A DNA stretch of 64,000 bases, taken from NCBI GenBank assembly GCA_963977405.1, contig CAXBOY010000001.1, positions 1 to 64,000 of the forward strand, in the 5' to 3' direction. The stretch is from UBA5078 sp963977405. GTDB taxonomy: Bacteria > Pseudomonadota > Gammaproteobacteria > Pseudomonadales > Pseudohongiellaceae. The position numbers and the translations under genes are program-made. Every line of letters starts with the position of its first letter. Position 1 is the first letter of the stretch. This document shows, piece by piece, positions 43,511 through 53,391 of the stretch. The notes beneath the pieces were generated by a model. That model searched no databases. It saw only the letters and a program-made list of their open reading frames with translations, and was not told the origin of the DNA.

Positions 43511-46500
43511 ATGGTTAGAAAGCTCGTGGTGGTGTTCACCTCGGTAGTGCTGTTTGCTGCTGCTCACGCTAAGGCCCTTGGGCTTGGTGAGATCGTTCTC
43601 GATTCTGCCCTGAACCAACCCCTTAATGCTCAAATTGCGCTGCTGCAACTCGGCGATGTGCGTCCTGATCAAATTAGTGTGCAGATTGCTGACGAGAGCG
43701 ATTTCGCACGTTTCTCCATTGAGCGCGAATCCTTCCTTAGTTCTATCGAATTTAATGTTCAGTCTCGCGGTGCGAATACCTTTGTTCAGCTCAGCACCCT
43801 AGAAGCAGTGCGTGAGCCCTATTTGAGTTTCGTGCTCGAGACGCGTTGGCCGAGCGGTCGTTTGCTCAGCGAGCACACGCTATTATTAGACCTGCCGGCC
43901 TTTGCGGCCACTGGCAGTGCGGCCCCAATTCAGCAGCCTGTACAGGCGATACCATCTGACCAGCAAATTATTCAAAATCAGCAGGTTGCAGGTCAAACCT
44001 CTAGTGCTGCATCTGCTGCTCCTGCGCGCCTCGCTGCTCCTGCGGAGCCCGAGGAAGAAGTACCCGCTATAGTCGAAACGCCTGCGCCAGTAGAAGAGCC
44101 TGCGATCGAGCCCCCAGCGCCAGTTGCCGCGCCAGAGCCAACTCCTGAGCCCGCACCGAGTGCATCACCGCGTAGTGCCAATACCAGCGAGACCATCAGT
44201 ATTGGTACCCAGGACACGCTGTGGGACATCGCGCTGCAGATCCGCCCTGATAGCTCTGTATCCGTACAACAGACTATGCTGGCGCTGCAGAGCCTGAATC
44301 GTGAAGCCTTCATCGCTGACAACATCAATATGGTGCGTCGCGGTCAAGTATTGCGAGTACCGACTTTAGAGCAGATCCGCACCCTCAGCGCACGTGAGGC
44401 CATGAGCGAAGTGGCTCGCCAGAATCAACTGTTCGACAATCGCCGCAATGTCCCCTTAGCTGCACAGCCAGTAACAGCTCAGCCGCAGACCACCGCCGCT
44501 ACTGCGCCGGGCCGAGGCGAATTGAGCGTGGTGAGCGTAGACAATGCAGAGCCAAGTGACGCCTCGTCCGCTAGCGCTGCGCAAAGCGCAGAGCTTGATG
44601 CGCGCATCGCTAGTCTCGAGGATGCACTCGCTGTGCAACGCGAAGAGGCTGATCGTGCGGCGCGGGTCAATGCCGAGCTAACTGCTCGTCTCGGGCTATT
44701 AGAAGAGCAAATTAACTCCGCGCAAGAGATCATCCGCCTGCGCGATCTAGAATTGGCGCAGCTTCAGCAAGCGCTTGAGCAGGCCGCTGCGGCAGAGCCT
44801 GAGCCTGTGGATCCACCTACTGTCATTACGATGGCGCCAGAGAAAACCCTCGTTCAACAAATTCTAGACACCCTCGTTGCGAACACTTATGCCTTGATCG
44901 CACTGATTGGTCTGGTCATAGTCATGCTCGTGTTTGTGCTGCTGCGCCGCAATCGTGCTGCAGACCAAGCGGCCCTAGCTGGCATAGACGGCATGGAAGT
45001 GGAAGGCGACGCTAATAGCGCGAACGAGCAACCCGAGGACGATAAAGAGATTCCTGACGGGGACTCCTCTATTAGCGCCGATCTGTCCGAAGACGAGATG
45101 GACGAGATCTTGGATATCGCCGGTTCGGCCGATGCTGAGCTCTATAACGACGATAATTTTGATGATGACGAAACGGTAGATGAGAAAGCAGACCCGGATG
45201 AGGTCGCTGAAGAACTCGCTAAAGCCGCAAAGCGCGCTGCATTGCAGAAGCCTTTTCCCCCAGTCGATCTCCTCGAAGAAGCGGAAGCGCTTATTGCGTA
45301 TGAGCGCTTTGACGATGCCGAGAAGATGCTGCGCGATGCGATAGTGGCAGAGCCCGATCGCGTCGATCTGCGCATGAAGCTCCTTGAGGTGTTTGTCGCC
45401 AAGCAAGACGCGGTGGGGTTCAAGTTGCAGGAAACTGAAATTCGCGACATGGGCAAACCCAACGTCGAGGCTCGCATCGCGACATTGCGCTCGCAGTTAG
45501 CCAGCGAGACAGATAGTGAGATATTGGAAGAGGGTGAGGAAGATTTCTTCGAAGAGCTCAATGAGCTTGATGATATGGAGCTAGCCCTAGATCTAGAGGC
45601 AAGTGCAGAAGTTGATGATAGTAAAGTCTTGGCCGGTAAGCCTGAGGATGAGATCGAGATTAGCTTCGACGATGAAGAAGACGATGAAATCGATTTCGAG
45701 TTTGCTCCTGACGAAGACGAGCCAACTACACGAAATGAGAGCGCCACCCAGGCAGTAGAGGCGGATGAGGACGAAGATGTTGAAATAAGCTTTGCCTCCC
45801 CAGAGCCGGGCGCAGTTATTGAAGACTTTGACGAGTCCGAAGACGACAGTCCAGATCTGGATGCCGCGTTTGACCTTTCCGATGACGACGAAGAAACGAT
45901 CAGCTTTGAGGTTGAGGACAGTGCACCCGAATCTGAACAGGCAGAGATAGAGCCTGTTGAGGTAGAAGAAGACGACAACGCCATAGACTTTGAGTTCTCT
46001 ATCGATGAGCCTGAGGAAGAGGTGGACCCAGCGGCAGTCGAAGAGACTGTGCTAGAGGTGGAAGCCGATCCTGAACATGAAGTGGACTTCGATTTCGCAG
46101 TCATAGATGACGAGACTGAAGAAGACACGAAAGCCGAGATAGAAGTTGAGGAAATAGAAATACCCGGCATTGATATTGAGGAAAGTTCAGTCCCGAAAGC
46201 CGAAGTCGCAGAGGCAGAAGCTGACGAGTCTGAGATCGAGTTCGACGTCGATGATGAAGATGCGGAAATTGAATTCCTTGATGATGACGAGGAAGAAGAG
46301 GCTGATTTCGCTTTCGACGACAACAGCTTCGATCTTGCCGCTGATGACGACGTGGAGATTCTAGAACCAGAAGCTCAGCCAGAAGTTCAGCCAGAACCAG
46401 CGCCAGAAGCGGAAAGCCCCTTCGATGATTTGCAGTTTGTGGATGACACGATAGAACCTGCGAATGATTCTGCAGGAGAGGACGACGACTCCGATGACGA

Positions 46501-46672
46501 CGATTTCGACTTCCTATCCGACGCGGACGAAGCGGCGACTAAGCTCGATCTCGCTCGCGCGTATTTCGAGATGGGCGATCACGACGGCGCTCGTGAGATC
46601 CTCGAAGAGGTGCAGAAGGAAGGCAATGAAGAGCAAATCAAAGACGCTACCGAATTGCTCAGCAAGTTATAA
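43511..46672 (+). CDS. fimV: FimV/HubP family polar membrane protein
   Basis: 1053 residues: signal peptide (to about residue 21), FimV N-terminal domain (LGLGEIVLDSALNQPLNAQIAL), Pro/Ala linker, a LysM peptidoglycan-binding motif (QDTLWDIALQIRPDSSVSVQQTM), a coiled coil (about 360-430), one membrane helix (YALIALIGLVIVMLVFVLL), a long cytoplasmic acidic region extremely rich in Asp and Glu, and the C-terminal FimV TPR (LDLARAYFEMGDHDGAREIL). It organises the cell pole, type IV pili and second-messenger signalling. Independent transcription from asd is suggested by the 137-base gap. Confidence 0.95.
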   Translation: MVRKLVVVFTSVVLFAAAHAKALGLGEIVLDSALNQPLNAQIALLQLGDVRPDQISVQIADESDFARFSIERESFLSSIEFNVQSRGANTFVQLSTLEAVREPYLSFVLETRWPSGRLLSEHTLLLDLPAFAATGSAAPIQQPVQAIPSDQQIIQNQQVAGQTSSAASAAPARLAAPAEPEEEVPAIVETPAPVEEPAIEPPAPVAAPEPTPEPAPSASPRSANTSETISIGTQDTLWDIALQIRPDSSVSVQQTMLALQSLNREAFIADNINMVRRGQVLRVPTLEQIRTLSAREAMSEVARQNQLFDNRRNVPLAAQPVTAQPQTTAATAPGRGELSVVSVDNAEPSDASSASAAQSAELDARIASLEDALAVQREEADRAARVNAELTARLGLLEEQINSAQEIIRLRDLELAQLQQALEQAAAAEPEPVDPPTVITMAPEKTLVQQILDTLVANTYALIALIGLVIVMLVFVLLRRNRAADQAALAGIDGMEVEGDANSANEQPEDDKEIPDGDSSISADLSEDEMDEILDIAGSADAELYNDDNFDDDETVDEKADPDEVAEELAKAAKRAALQKPFPPVDLLEEAEALIAYERFDDAEKMLRDAIVAEPDRVDLRMKLLEVFVAKQDAVGFKLQETEIRDMGKPNVEARIATLRSQLASETDSEILEEGEEDFFEELNELDDMELALDLEASAEVDDSKVLAGKPEDEIEISFDDEEDDEIDFEFAPDEDEPTTRNESATQAVEADEDEDVEISFASPEPGAVIEDFDESEDDSPDLDAAFDLSDDDEETISFEVEDSAPESEQAEIEPVEVEEDDNAIDFEFSIDEPEEEVDPAAVEETVLEVEADPEHEVDFDFAVIDDETEEDTKAEIEVEEIEIPGIDIEESSVPKAEVAEAEADESEIEFDVDDEDAEIEFLDDDEEEEADFAFDDNSFDLAADDDVEILEPEAQPEVQPEPAPEAESPFDDLQFVDDTIEPANDSAGEDDDSDDDDFDFLSDADEAATKLDLARAYFEMGDHDGAREILEEVQKEGNEEQIKDATELLSKL

Positions 46673-46704
46673 ATTCGCCCCAGAAACTTCCGTAAGAGTT
46701 TGAT

Positions 46705-47526
46705 TTGACAAACGAAAGCAACAAGCCGTGTCGTGTCGCCCTAGGCGTCGAATATGACGGTGCGGCGTTTCACGGCTGGCAGCGCCAAGGCGACCCTCAG
46801 CTCCCGACTGTACAAGGTGCAGTGGAGAAGGCACTCACCAAAATCGCCGATCACCCCATCGAATTAGTCTGCGCCGGTCGCACCGATACTGGTGTGCACG
46901 CCACTGGCCAGGTTATCCATTTTGATTGCGCCGTAGACCGCGGCATCAAGGCTTGGGTGCGGGGTAGCAATAGCTTATTACCGCCCTCGGTACGAATTAC
47001 TTGGGCACGCAGCGTCGGCCCCGATTTTCATGCGCGCTTTACGGCGCAGTCACGTCGCTATCTCTATGTGATCGATGACAGTGAGGTCGAGTCAGCCATT
47101 ATGGCGAAGCGCCTAACTCATACTCGATTGAAACTAGATATCGAGGCGATGCATGAGGCGGGTCAGCACCTGTTGGGTGAGCGTGACTTTAGCGCGTTCC
47201 GGGCCGCAGGTTGCCAATCTCGCACCCCGTTTCGCAATGTCATGCATCTGCGCGTGTCGCGTCATCATCGCTATATCGTATTGGATATTCAGGCGAATGC
47301 CTTCCTGCAGCATATGGTACGCAACATCGCTGGAACGCTGCTGGAGATAGGCGCCGGCAAGCGCGACCCGAACTGGACAAAACAATTGCTGGAAGGGCGC
47401 GACAGAGCCGCCGCGGCCATGACCGCAAGTCCCCATGGTTTATACCTTGTGGCCGTAGAGTATCCTGCCACTTCTGGGCTCGAACTGGGCTTATTAGGGC
47501 CAGGATTTTTACAGCCTTTTCCATAG
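46705..47526 (+). CDS. truA: tRNA pseudouridine(38-40) synthase
   Basis: 273 residues, TTG start; no ATG lies near the conserved N terminus. Catalytic aspartate in CAGRTDTGVHATGQVIHF; N-terminal VEYDGAAFHGWQRQ; FLQHMVRNIAGTLLEIGAGK. Makes pseudouridine at positions 38-40 of many tRNAs. Located between fimV and trpF, as in Pseudomonas. Confidence 0.97.
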   Translation: MTNESNKPCRVALGVEYDGAAFHGWQRQGDPQLPTVQGAVEKALTKIADHPIELVCAGRTDTGVHATGQVIHFDCAVDRGIKAWVRGSNSLLPPSVRITWARSVGPDFHARFTAQSRRYLYVIDDSEVESAIMAKRLTHTRLKLDIEAMHEAGQHLLGERDFSAFRAAGCQSRTPFRNVMHLRVSRHHRYIVLDIQANAFLQHMVRNIAGTLLEIGAGKRDPNWTKQLLEGRDRAAAAMTASPHGLYLVAVEYPATSGLELGLLGPGFLQPFP

Positions 47527-47583
47527 GTAAAGCCCTGAAATTTTTGCTAGAATCGCTCCCTTTTGAAAGTGCCGGTTAAAACA

Positions 47584-48213
47584 ATGCTGCGAACCCGAGT
47601 TAAGATCTGTGGATTAACCAACGTTGAGGAAGCCATTGTCGCCGGCACCCTTGGCGCCGATGCGGTAGGTCTAGTGTTTTACCCGCGCAGCAAGCGCGCG
47701 CTAAGCATTGAGGCTGCGGTCTCGATTCGCGAGGCTCTGCCCGCTTTCGTCAGTGCAGTAGGTTTGTTCGTGAATCCTACAGAGGCACAAGTCGAGACCG
47801 TCTTGAAACAGCTGCACTTAGATTGTCTGCAGTTTCATGGCGATGAGACTCCCCAGTTTTGCGCCTCTTTTGGACTGCCCTATATGAAGGCAATCAGGGT
47901 GCGCGAAGGTCTCGATGTAGAGAGAGAAATGGCAAGATTTACAACGAGTTCTGCAATACTCCTAGACAGTTTCGACAAAAATTCCGCAGGGGGTACTGGA
48001 ACGAGTTTTGATTGGGAAGTCGCCGCCCGAGCCGTTAGCGCAACGCAGCAGCGTATCGTTCTAGCCGGAGGACTCGACGCTCAGAATGTGGCCGCAGCGA
48101 TTAGGCAAGTCCAGCCCTACGCGGTAGACGTAAGTAGTGGAGTAGAGTCCGCGCCGGGTCGCAAGAGCCCCGAGCGCATGCAAGCTTTTTTTAATGAGGT
48201 GAATAGTGTCTGA
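47584..48213 (+). CDS. trpF: Phosphoribosylanthranilate isomerase
   Basis: 209 residues from the ATG at 47584; the frame extends to a TTG seven codons upstream. VKICGLTNVEEA at the start, LDCLQFHGDE and the phosphate-binding ends VLAGGLDAQNV and AVDVSSGVESAPGRK are all in place. Isomerises phosphoribosylanthranilate in tryptophan synthesis. Overlaps trpB by 8 bases. Confidence 0.97.
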   Translation: MLRTRVKICGLTNVEEAIVAGTLGADAVGLVFYPRSKRALSIEAAVSIREALPAFVSAVGLFVNPTEAQVETVLKQLHLDCLQFHGDETPQFCASFGLPYMKAIRVREGLDVEREMARFTTSSAILLDSFDKNSAGGTGTSFDWEVAARAVSATQQRIVLAGGLDAQNVAAAIRQVQPYAVDVSSGVESAPGRKSPERMQAFFNEVNSV

Positions 48214-49459
48214 ATTGAATCGCGTGAACGAGCTCGGCAGTCGCGAAGCAGAGCAGCCAAACGACCAATTTAGCGGTCCTGATAAGCAAGGCCATTTCGG
48301 GCGCTATGGTGGCGTCTTCGTGGGTGAGACGCTCATCGCGGCCGTCGAGGAGCTAGACCAAGTCTATACTCGCATGGCGGCAGACCCTAAGTTTTGGGCC
48401 GAGTTCGATCATGACCTCAAACACTATGTTGGCCGACCTTCTCCTTTGTACTTCGCCGAGCGCCTCACTAAGCATTATGGCGGCGCGAAGATCATGCTCA
48501 AGCGTGAAGACCTCAACCATACCGGCGCACACAAGATTAATAATACGATCGGCCAAGCTTTGCTCGCAAAATTCATGGGTAAGCCCCGCATCATTGCCGA
48601 GACTGGTGCCGGACAACACGGCGTGGCGAGTGCGACTATAGCCGCGCGGCTAGGTCTGCAGTGCGACGTCTATATGGGCGCAGAGGACATTCAGCGACAG
48701 TCCGCCAATGTCTACCGCATGAAATTGCTAGGGGCCAATGTTATCTCCGTTGAGTCTGGGTCACGTACCCTTAAAGATGCTCTCAACGACGCGCTGCGAG
48801 ACTGGGCGACGAATGTCGATAATACCTACTACATCATCGGCACTGTTGCCGGACCGAGCCCTTACCCGCGCATGGTGCGAGATTTCCAGTCCGTCATCGG
48901 CCGTGAAGCCCGTGCCCAGTCATTGGAGCAATTCGGCCGTCTTCCCGACGCCTTAGTCGCCTGTGTAGGCGGAGGCTCCAACGCCATAGGCCTGTTCCAC
49001 CCGTTCCTGCGCGACAGCGATGTGGCGATGTACGGAGTAGAGGCAGGCGGCGATGGAATTGAGACAGGTAGGCACGCAGCACCTCTTAGTGCAGGGCGCC
49101 CTGGCGTCTTGCATGGCAATCGTACCTATCTGATGAGCGACGATGCAGGTCAGATTCTTGAGACCCACTCGGTCTCAGCGGGCTTGGATTATCCTGGGGT
49201 AGGGCCAGAACATTCATGGCTGAAGGATATCGGGCGCGTACATTACGTGGATGCCACCGATACCGAAGCCCTGACTGCATTCCGCGACTGCACGCGCATG
49301 GAGGGGATTATTCCCGCTCTAGAGTCCAGCCACGCGATAGCTTATGCAGGCAAACTGGCGGCCACTATGTCCCCGGAGCAGATTATCATCGTCAATCTTT
49401 CTGGCCGAGGCGATAAGGACATCCATACCGTCGCTGATATCGACGGCATTAAAATATAA
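48206..49459 (+). CDS. trpB: Tryptophan synthase beta subunit
   Basis: 417 residues, GTG start inside the end of trpF. PLP lysine in LNHTGAHKINNTIGQALLA; ETGAGQHGVASATIAA; VGGGSNAIGLFHPF for phosphate binding; C-terminal VNLSGRGDKDIHTV. Makes tryptophan from indole and serine. The N terminus is about 15 residues longer than usual (up to GHFGRYGGVFVGETL). Confidence 0.98.
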   Translation: MSELNRVNELGSREAEQPNDQFSGPDKQGHFGRYGGVFVGETLIAAVEELDQVYTRMAADPKFWAEFDHDLKHYVGRPSPLYFAERLTKHYGGAKIMLKREDLNHTGAHKINNTIGQALLAKFMGKPRIIAETGAGQHGVASATIAARLGLQCDVYMGAEDIQRQSANVYRMKLLGANVISVESGSRTLKDALNDALRDWATNVDNTYYIIGTVAGPSPYPRMVRDFQSVIGREARAQSLEQFGRLPDALVACVGGGSNAIGLFHPFLRDSDVAMYGVEAGGDGIETGRHAAPLSAGRPGVLHGNRTYLMSDDAGQILETHSVSAGLDYPGVGPEHSWLKDIGRVHYVDATDTEALTAFRDCTRMEGIIPALESSHAIAYAGKLAATMSPEQIIIVNLSGRGDKDIHTVADIDGIKI

Positions 49460-49483
49460 CACTGGGTAGCGAGCTGGAAATTC

Positions 49484-50299
49484 ATGAGTCGTATAAGCGA
49501 GACTATTGCTTCTAAACAAGCGCAGGGCAAGAAAGTCCTGATTCCCTATATCGTCGCGGGTGATCCCGGTCTGGAACTGACGGTGCCTCTGATGCATGCC
49601 TTGGTGGCAAATGGCGCAGATATTATTGAACTGGGTATGCCGTTCAGCGATCCGTCCTCGGATGGTCCCGTTATTCAGCTAGGCGCGGAGCGGGCCTTGC
49701 GCGCTGGTACTACTCTCAAGCACATCTTCGCGATGGTGCGTGAGTTTCGTCAGCAGGATAAAGATACACCTATCCTGCTGATGGGATACCTGAACCCTAT
49801 TGAGACTATGGGTTATGAGGCCTTCGCTTACGAAGTTAACGCGGCCGGTGCCGACGGCTTGCTAATCGTTGATTTGCCTACCGCTGAGTGCGAGGAGTTT
49901 TACGCAGCTGCACACGCTAAGGGTTTAGACACTGTATTCCTAGTGGCGCCTACCACGAACGAGGCGCGCTTAGATTCGATCTTTAAACATACTAGTGGCT
50001 ATCTCTACTATGTCTCCTTGAAGGGGGTGACAGGTGCGGTTATCTCCGACAAAGGCGAGATCCGCGCAAAGATCGATCATTTGCGAACAATTACGGAGCT
50101 GCCTATCATCGTTGGCTTCGGCATTAAGGACGCAGAGTCTGCGCGGAACATGGCAGCTATAAGCGACGGTGTTATAGTAGGTAGCGCGATAGTAGACAAA
50201 ATAGGCCACTTGCAGGCAGATATGAGCTATTCGAGTGACCAGCTTGTCGCAACAGTTGGTGTTATTGGCGAGATTCGCAGCGCAATAGACGCGCTCTGA
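49484..50299 (+). CDS. trpA: Tryptophan synthase alpha subunit
   Basis: 271 residues. IPYIVAGDPGLELTVPLMHALVANGADIIELGMPFSDPSSDGPVIQ is split here into its known motifs: catalytic Glu in IELGMPFSDP and Asp in the active loop LLIVDLPTAECEEF. C-terminal GFGIKDAESARN and GVIVGSAIV. Splits indole-glycerol phosphate; indole is channelled to TrpB, encoded 24 bases upstream. Confidence 0.97.
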   Translation: MSRISETIASKQAQGKKVLIPYIVAGDPGLELTVPLMHALVANGADIIELGMPFSDPSSDGPVIQLGAERALRAGTTLKHIFAMVREFRQQDKDTPILLMGYLNPIETMGYEAFAYEVNAAGADGLLIVDLPTAECEEFYAAAHAKGLDTVFLVAPTTNEARLDSIFKHTSGYLYYVSLKGVTGAVISDKGEIRAKIDHLRTITELPIIVGFGIKDAESARNMAAISDGVIVGSAIVDKIGHLQADMSYSSDQLVATVGVIGEIRSAIDAL

Positions 50300-50341
50300 T
50301 TAGCGCATTCATCAAAACAACAGTATTTACGGGAACCTTTT

Positions 50342-51226
50342 ATGAGCTGGATTAATAAAATCCTCCCTTCGATTCGCAGTAATAGCACGTCTAGCAAACC
50401 AGGCGCGCAGGGCGCCGACGGCAAGCAACGCACGAGTGTGCCCGAAGGGCTATGGAAGAAATGCCCGCGTTGTGAAGCAGTCCTCTACAGGCCTGATCTT
50501 GAACGCAATCTCGAGGTGTGCCCAAAGTGCGACCACCACCTGCGTATCACGGCGCGCCGCCGTCTAGAACTATTCCTCGATCCAGAAGGACAGGTTGAGC
50601 TCAATGCCGACATGGAGCCAGTGGATCTGCTCAAGTTTAAAGATCTGAAGAAGTACAAAGATCGTCTCTCGGCCGCGCAGAAGAGCACCGGCGAGAAAGA
50701 CGCCTTGATCGTCGTGCAAGGCACCGTCAACTCAGTGGAATTGGTAGTGGCAGCCTTCGAGTTCGGCTTTATCGGCGGCTCTATGGGCGCGGTAGTTGGT
50801 GAGAAGTTCACCCAAGCTGTGAATACCTGTATTGAGAATCGTCTGCCGCTAGTGTGTTTCTCTACAAGTGGTGGAGCACGTATGCAAGAAGCCCTAATCT
50901 CCCTGATGCAGATGGCCAAGACCTCAGCGGCCATTGCGCGCCTACGCGAGAATGGCTTGCCCTATATCTCTGTTTTAGTAGACCCAGTCTATGGTGGTGT
51001 ATCCGCCAGCTTGGCCATGCTTGGCGATATCAACATCGCAGAGCCCAACGCGTTGGTTGGTTTCACCGGCCCAGACGTAATACGCCAGACCGTAAGAGTG
51101 AAGCTTCCCGAAGGTTTCCAGCGCAGCGAGTTCCTACTCGAACATGGCGCTATCGATATGATCGTGCATCGTAAGGACATTCGCGGCCGCGTATCCTCTT
51201 TGCTCTCTAAGCTGATGCATCTATAA
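50342..51226 (+). CDS. accD: Acetyl-CoA carboxylase carboxyltransferase beta subunit
   Basis: 294 residues. Four-cysteine zinc ribbon near the N terminus (KCPRCEAVLYRPDLERN, then VCPKCDHHL), then the crotonase-like domain with FGFIGGSMGAVVGEKFTQAV, FSTSGGARMQEALISLMQM and PNALVGFTGPDVIRQTV. Transfers carboxyl to acetyl-CoA for fatty acid synthesis, with AccA encoded elsewhere. Lies between trpA and folC, as in Pseudomonas. Confidence 0.98.
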   Translation: MSWINKILPSIRSNSTSSKPGAQGADGKQRTSVPEGLWKKCPRCEAVLYRPDLERNLEVCPKCDHHLRITARRRLELFLDPEGQVELNADMEPVDLLKFKDLKKYKDRLSAAQKSTGEKDALIVVQGTVNSVELVVAAFEFGFIGGSMGAVVGEKFTQAVNTCIENRLPLVCFSTSGGARMQEALISLMQMAKTSAAIARLRENGLPYISVLVDPVYGGVSASLAMLGDINIAEPNALVGFTGPDVIRQTVRVKLPEGFQRSEFLLEHGAIDMIVHRKDIRGRVSSLLSKLMHL

Positions 51227-51245
51227 GCAGCAGCATCTGTAATTA

Positions 51246-51261
51246 GCCGCCGCAAGGCGGC
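51246..51261 (+). other. GNRA-capped hairpin between accD and folC
   Basis: GCCGCC-GCAA-GGCGGC is a perfect 6-bp GC stem with a GNRA tetraloop. No T tract follows, so it is not a standard terminator. Possibly an mRNA end or stability element. Confidence 0.45.
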
Positions 51262-51314
51262 AAGGCGATCGATTGAAACCCTTTTTAAATCAACGTAGTG
51301 GCAGGGTCATCTAA

Positions 51315-52598
51315 ATGGATCTGTCAGCTTGGTTGGAAAGAATACAAGCCCTCCATCCTACTGAGATCGAGCTTGGCCTGCACCGCGTACGTGAGGTGTC
51401 GGCTCGGCTTGGGCTGAGTCGTCCTGCACCCATTGTGATCACCGTAGCGGGTACCAATGGCAAGGGTTCCACGGTAGCCATGCTGGCCTCTGTCCTTAGT
51501 GCAGCGGGTTACCGGGTCGGGACTTACACATCACCTCATATTCTGCGTTACAACGAGCGTGTCAGTATCGCGCAAGAGACAGTCTCGGACGAGGCACTCT
51601 GTGCGGGTTTCGCAAAGATTGATGTGGCGCGCGGCGATATCTCGATTACTTATTTCGAGTACAGCACACTCGTGGGTTTGCTCCTACTAGAGGAGGCTAG
51701 GCTCGACGTGGCGATTCTGGAGATAGGCCTGGGGGGGCGTCTCGACGCCGTGAATATGGTCGATCCTGACTTATCCATCATCACTAGCATTGGCTTGGAT
51801 CATCAGGACTGGCTGGGGGATACCCGGGAGCTGATTGCCATCGAGAAGGCTGGCATCCTGCGCGCAGGCGTGCCGGCAATCTGTGGTGACCTAGACCCTC
51901 CGCAGAGTCTACGTAACGAGGCGGCTCGTATAGGCGCTGCTATGGTCTACCAGGGGCAGGACTATGGTTTCCGCGAGGGGGCTGATTCCTGGGATTGGTG
52001 GCACAAGGATGGGGCGGGTCAACAATTACAAAAGGGGGCGCTGCCAATGCCCGGCTTAGATTTACTCAATGCCGCCACTGTTGTCGAGGCATTGCAGCAT
52101 CTGCCTGTGCAGGTATCGCCCGCGCAGCTTGAAGAAGGCCTTAGGCACCCCAAGATAGAAGGGCGTTACCAGGCCTTAAAAGATACCCGCAACGGGCTGA
52201 CTCTTCGCGTGGATGTCGCGCACAATCCACACGCAGCTAATTTACTGGCTCAGAAACTGTATAGAGCTAGGGCGCGCGGTGAAATTCAGGGTAAAATTCG
52301 CGTTATCTTGGCGATGATGAATGATAAAGATCACGCGGGTTTCTACACAGCCTTAGAATCTGTCGTCGACATTTGGTATATTGCCGCATTCTCTGAGCCG
52401 CGTTGTCTGAACGCAGAACAACTATACGAGATTCTGCGTCAAAATGGCGCCACCACGAGTGGTCCATTCACCAGTATCGCGGCTGCCTATGCAAGGATTT
52501 GTACCGATGCAAGTGCAGACGATTTAATCCTAGCAACAGGCTCGTTTGTAACAGTGGCAGACACCTTGAGTCTTGTCGCACAAGAGCGCACACGTTAG
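51315..52598 (+). CDS. folC: Dihydrofolate synthase / folylpolyglutamate synthase
   Basis: 427 residues. Mur-ligase fold: ATP motif VAGTNGKGSTVAMLASVL, YTSPHILRYNERV, LEIGLGGRLDAVN and the C-terminal DVAHNPHAANLLAQKL. Adds glutamate to dihydropteroate and to folates. The SPOR gene begins around or shortly after its stop. Confidence 0.97.
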   Translation: MDLSAWLERIQALHPTEIELGLHRVREVSARLGLSRPAPIVITVAGTNGKGSTVAMLASVLSAAGYRVGTYTSPHILRYNERVSIAQETVSDEALCAGFAKIDVARGDISITYFEYSTLVGLLLLEEARLDVAILEIGLGGRLDAVNMVDPDLSIITSIGLDHQDWLGDTRELIAIEKAGILRAGVPAICGDLDPPQSLRNEAARIGAAMVYQGQDYGFREGADSWDWWHKDGAGQQLQKGALPMPGLDLLNAATVVEALQHLPVQVSPAQLEEGLRHPKIEGRYQALKDTRNGLTLRVDVAHNPHAANLLAQKLYRARARGEIQGKIRVILAMMNDKDHAGFYTALESVVDIWYIAAFSEPRCLNAEQLYEILRQNGATTSGPFTSIAAAYARICTDASADDLILATGSFVTVADTLSLVAQERTR

Positions 52599-52650
52599 AC
52601 AAACCATCGCTAAACAGGCAGTGGTTGTCGTCAAAGAGGGCGGGACTGGT

Positions 52651-53340
52651 TTGGACCAGAGCACTAAACAACGAGTCGTCGGTATCGCGGTTATCCTAAT
52701 CGCTGCAGTGGTCTTATTACCGGTGTTGTTTGACGGGCAGGGGAGCTATGAGCTGCCAATCGAGAGCCGTATTCCAGAGCCCACTCCATTTCCCACACCG
52801 CCTCGCATTATTCCCGAGCGTCCTGTGATAGTGGCCGATGGTGAACCTGTCTCCGCTACTACAGATGTTCCCGCCGAGCCCGCAGAGCAGGCAGCGGCAG
52901 CGCCAGATTCAGTAACGCCAGACTCCGTTGCCAGTAATCAGGATGCCGATCCAGTAGAGCCCCCCGCGACCACAGATGATAACAATGCTCCCATGAGCAT
53001 CGACGATATTATCGCCTCACTAGATCTCGATTCTGCGCAGAGCGAAACTACAAGCAACGATACTGCCCCAAGACTTGACGCCGATGGCCTGCCGGAGGGC
53101 TGGAGTGTGCGCCTAGCTTCCTTTTCCAGCGAGAGCAATGCGCGCAATCTTGTCGAACGCCTCAGCAACGCCGGGCATCGCGCTTATACCAGAGTACTAG
53201 AGTCCTCTCAGGGACCGCTAGTCGCTGTCTTTGTTGGGCCGGGCGTGGACCGCGCGGCGGTGCAGCAGTTGCAACAACAATTGCAGGAACAGTTCCAGTT
53301 AGCCGGCATCGTTGTACGCTACGAAATCGAAGAGCTTTAG
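52651..53340 (+). CDS. dedD: SPOR-domain cell-division protein, DedD-like
   Basis: 229 residues from a TTG at 52651, chosen because the product then begins with DQSTKQRVVGIAVI as in DedD, and a G-rich ribosome site precedes it; a longer frame opens at 52573 inside folC. One membrane helix (VVGIAVILIAAVVLLPVLF), a Pro/Ala-rich periplasmic linker and a C-terminal SPOR domain (WSVRLASFSSESNARNLVERL, TRVLESSQGPLVAVFVGP) that binds denuded glycan at the septum. Position folC-dedD-cvpA-purF is the standard order. Confidence 0.9.
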   Translation: MDQSTKQRVVGIAVILIAAVVLLPVLFDGQGSYELPIESRIPEPTPFPTPPRIIPERPVIVADGEPVSATTDVPAEPAEQAAAAPDSVTPDSVASNQDADPVEPPATTDDNNAPMSIDDIIASLDLDSAQSETTSNDTAPRLDADGLPEGWSVRLASFSSESNARNLVERLSNAGHRAYTRVLESSQGPLVAVFVGPGVDRAAVQQLQQQLQEQFQLAGIVVRYEIEEL

Positions 53341-53391
53341 CAGCCTGCCCGCGGGGCGGCCTAAACGCAAAACACAAAGCAGAGGGCAATA

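Noticed and set aside
45142..46323. 393-codon Ser-rich open frame on the minus strand
   Set aside because: It is the antisense shadow of the GAC/GAT/GAA-rich acidic part of FimV; its product is low-complexity serine with no start site.
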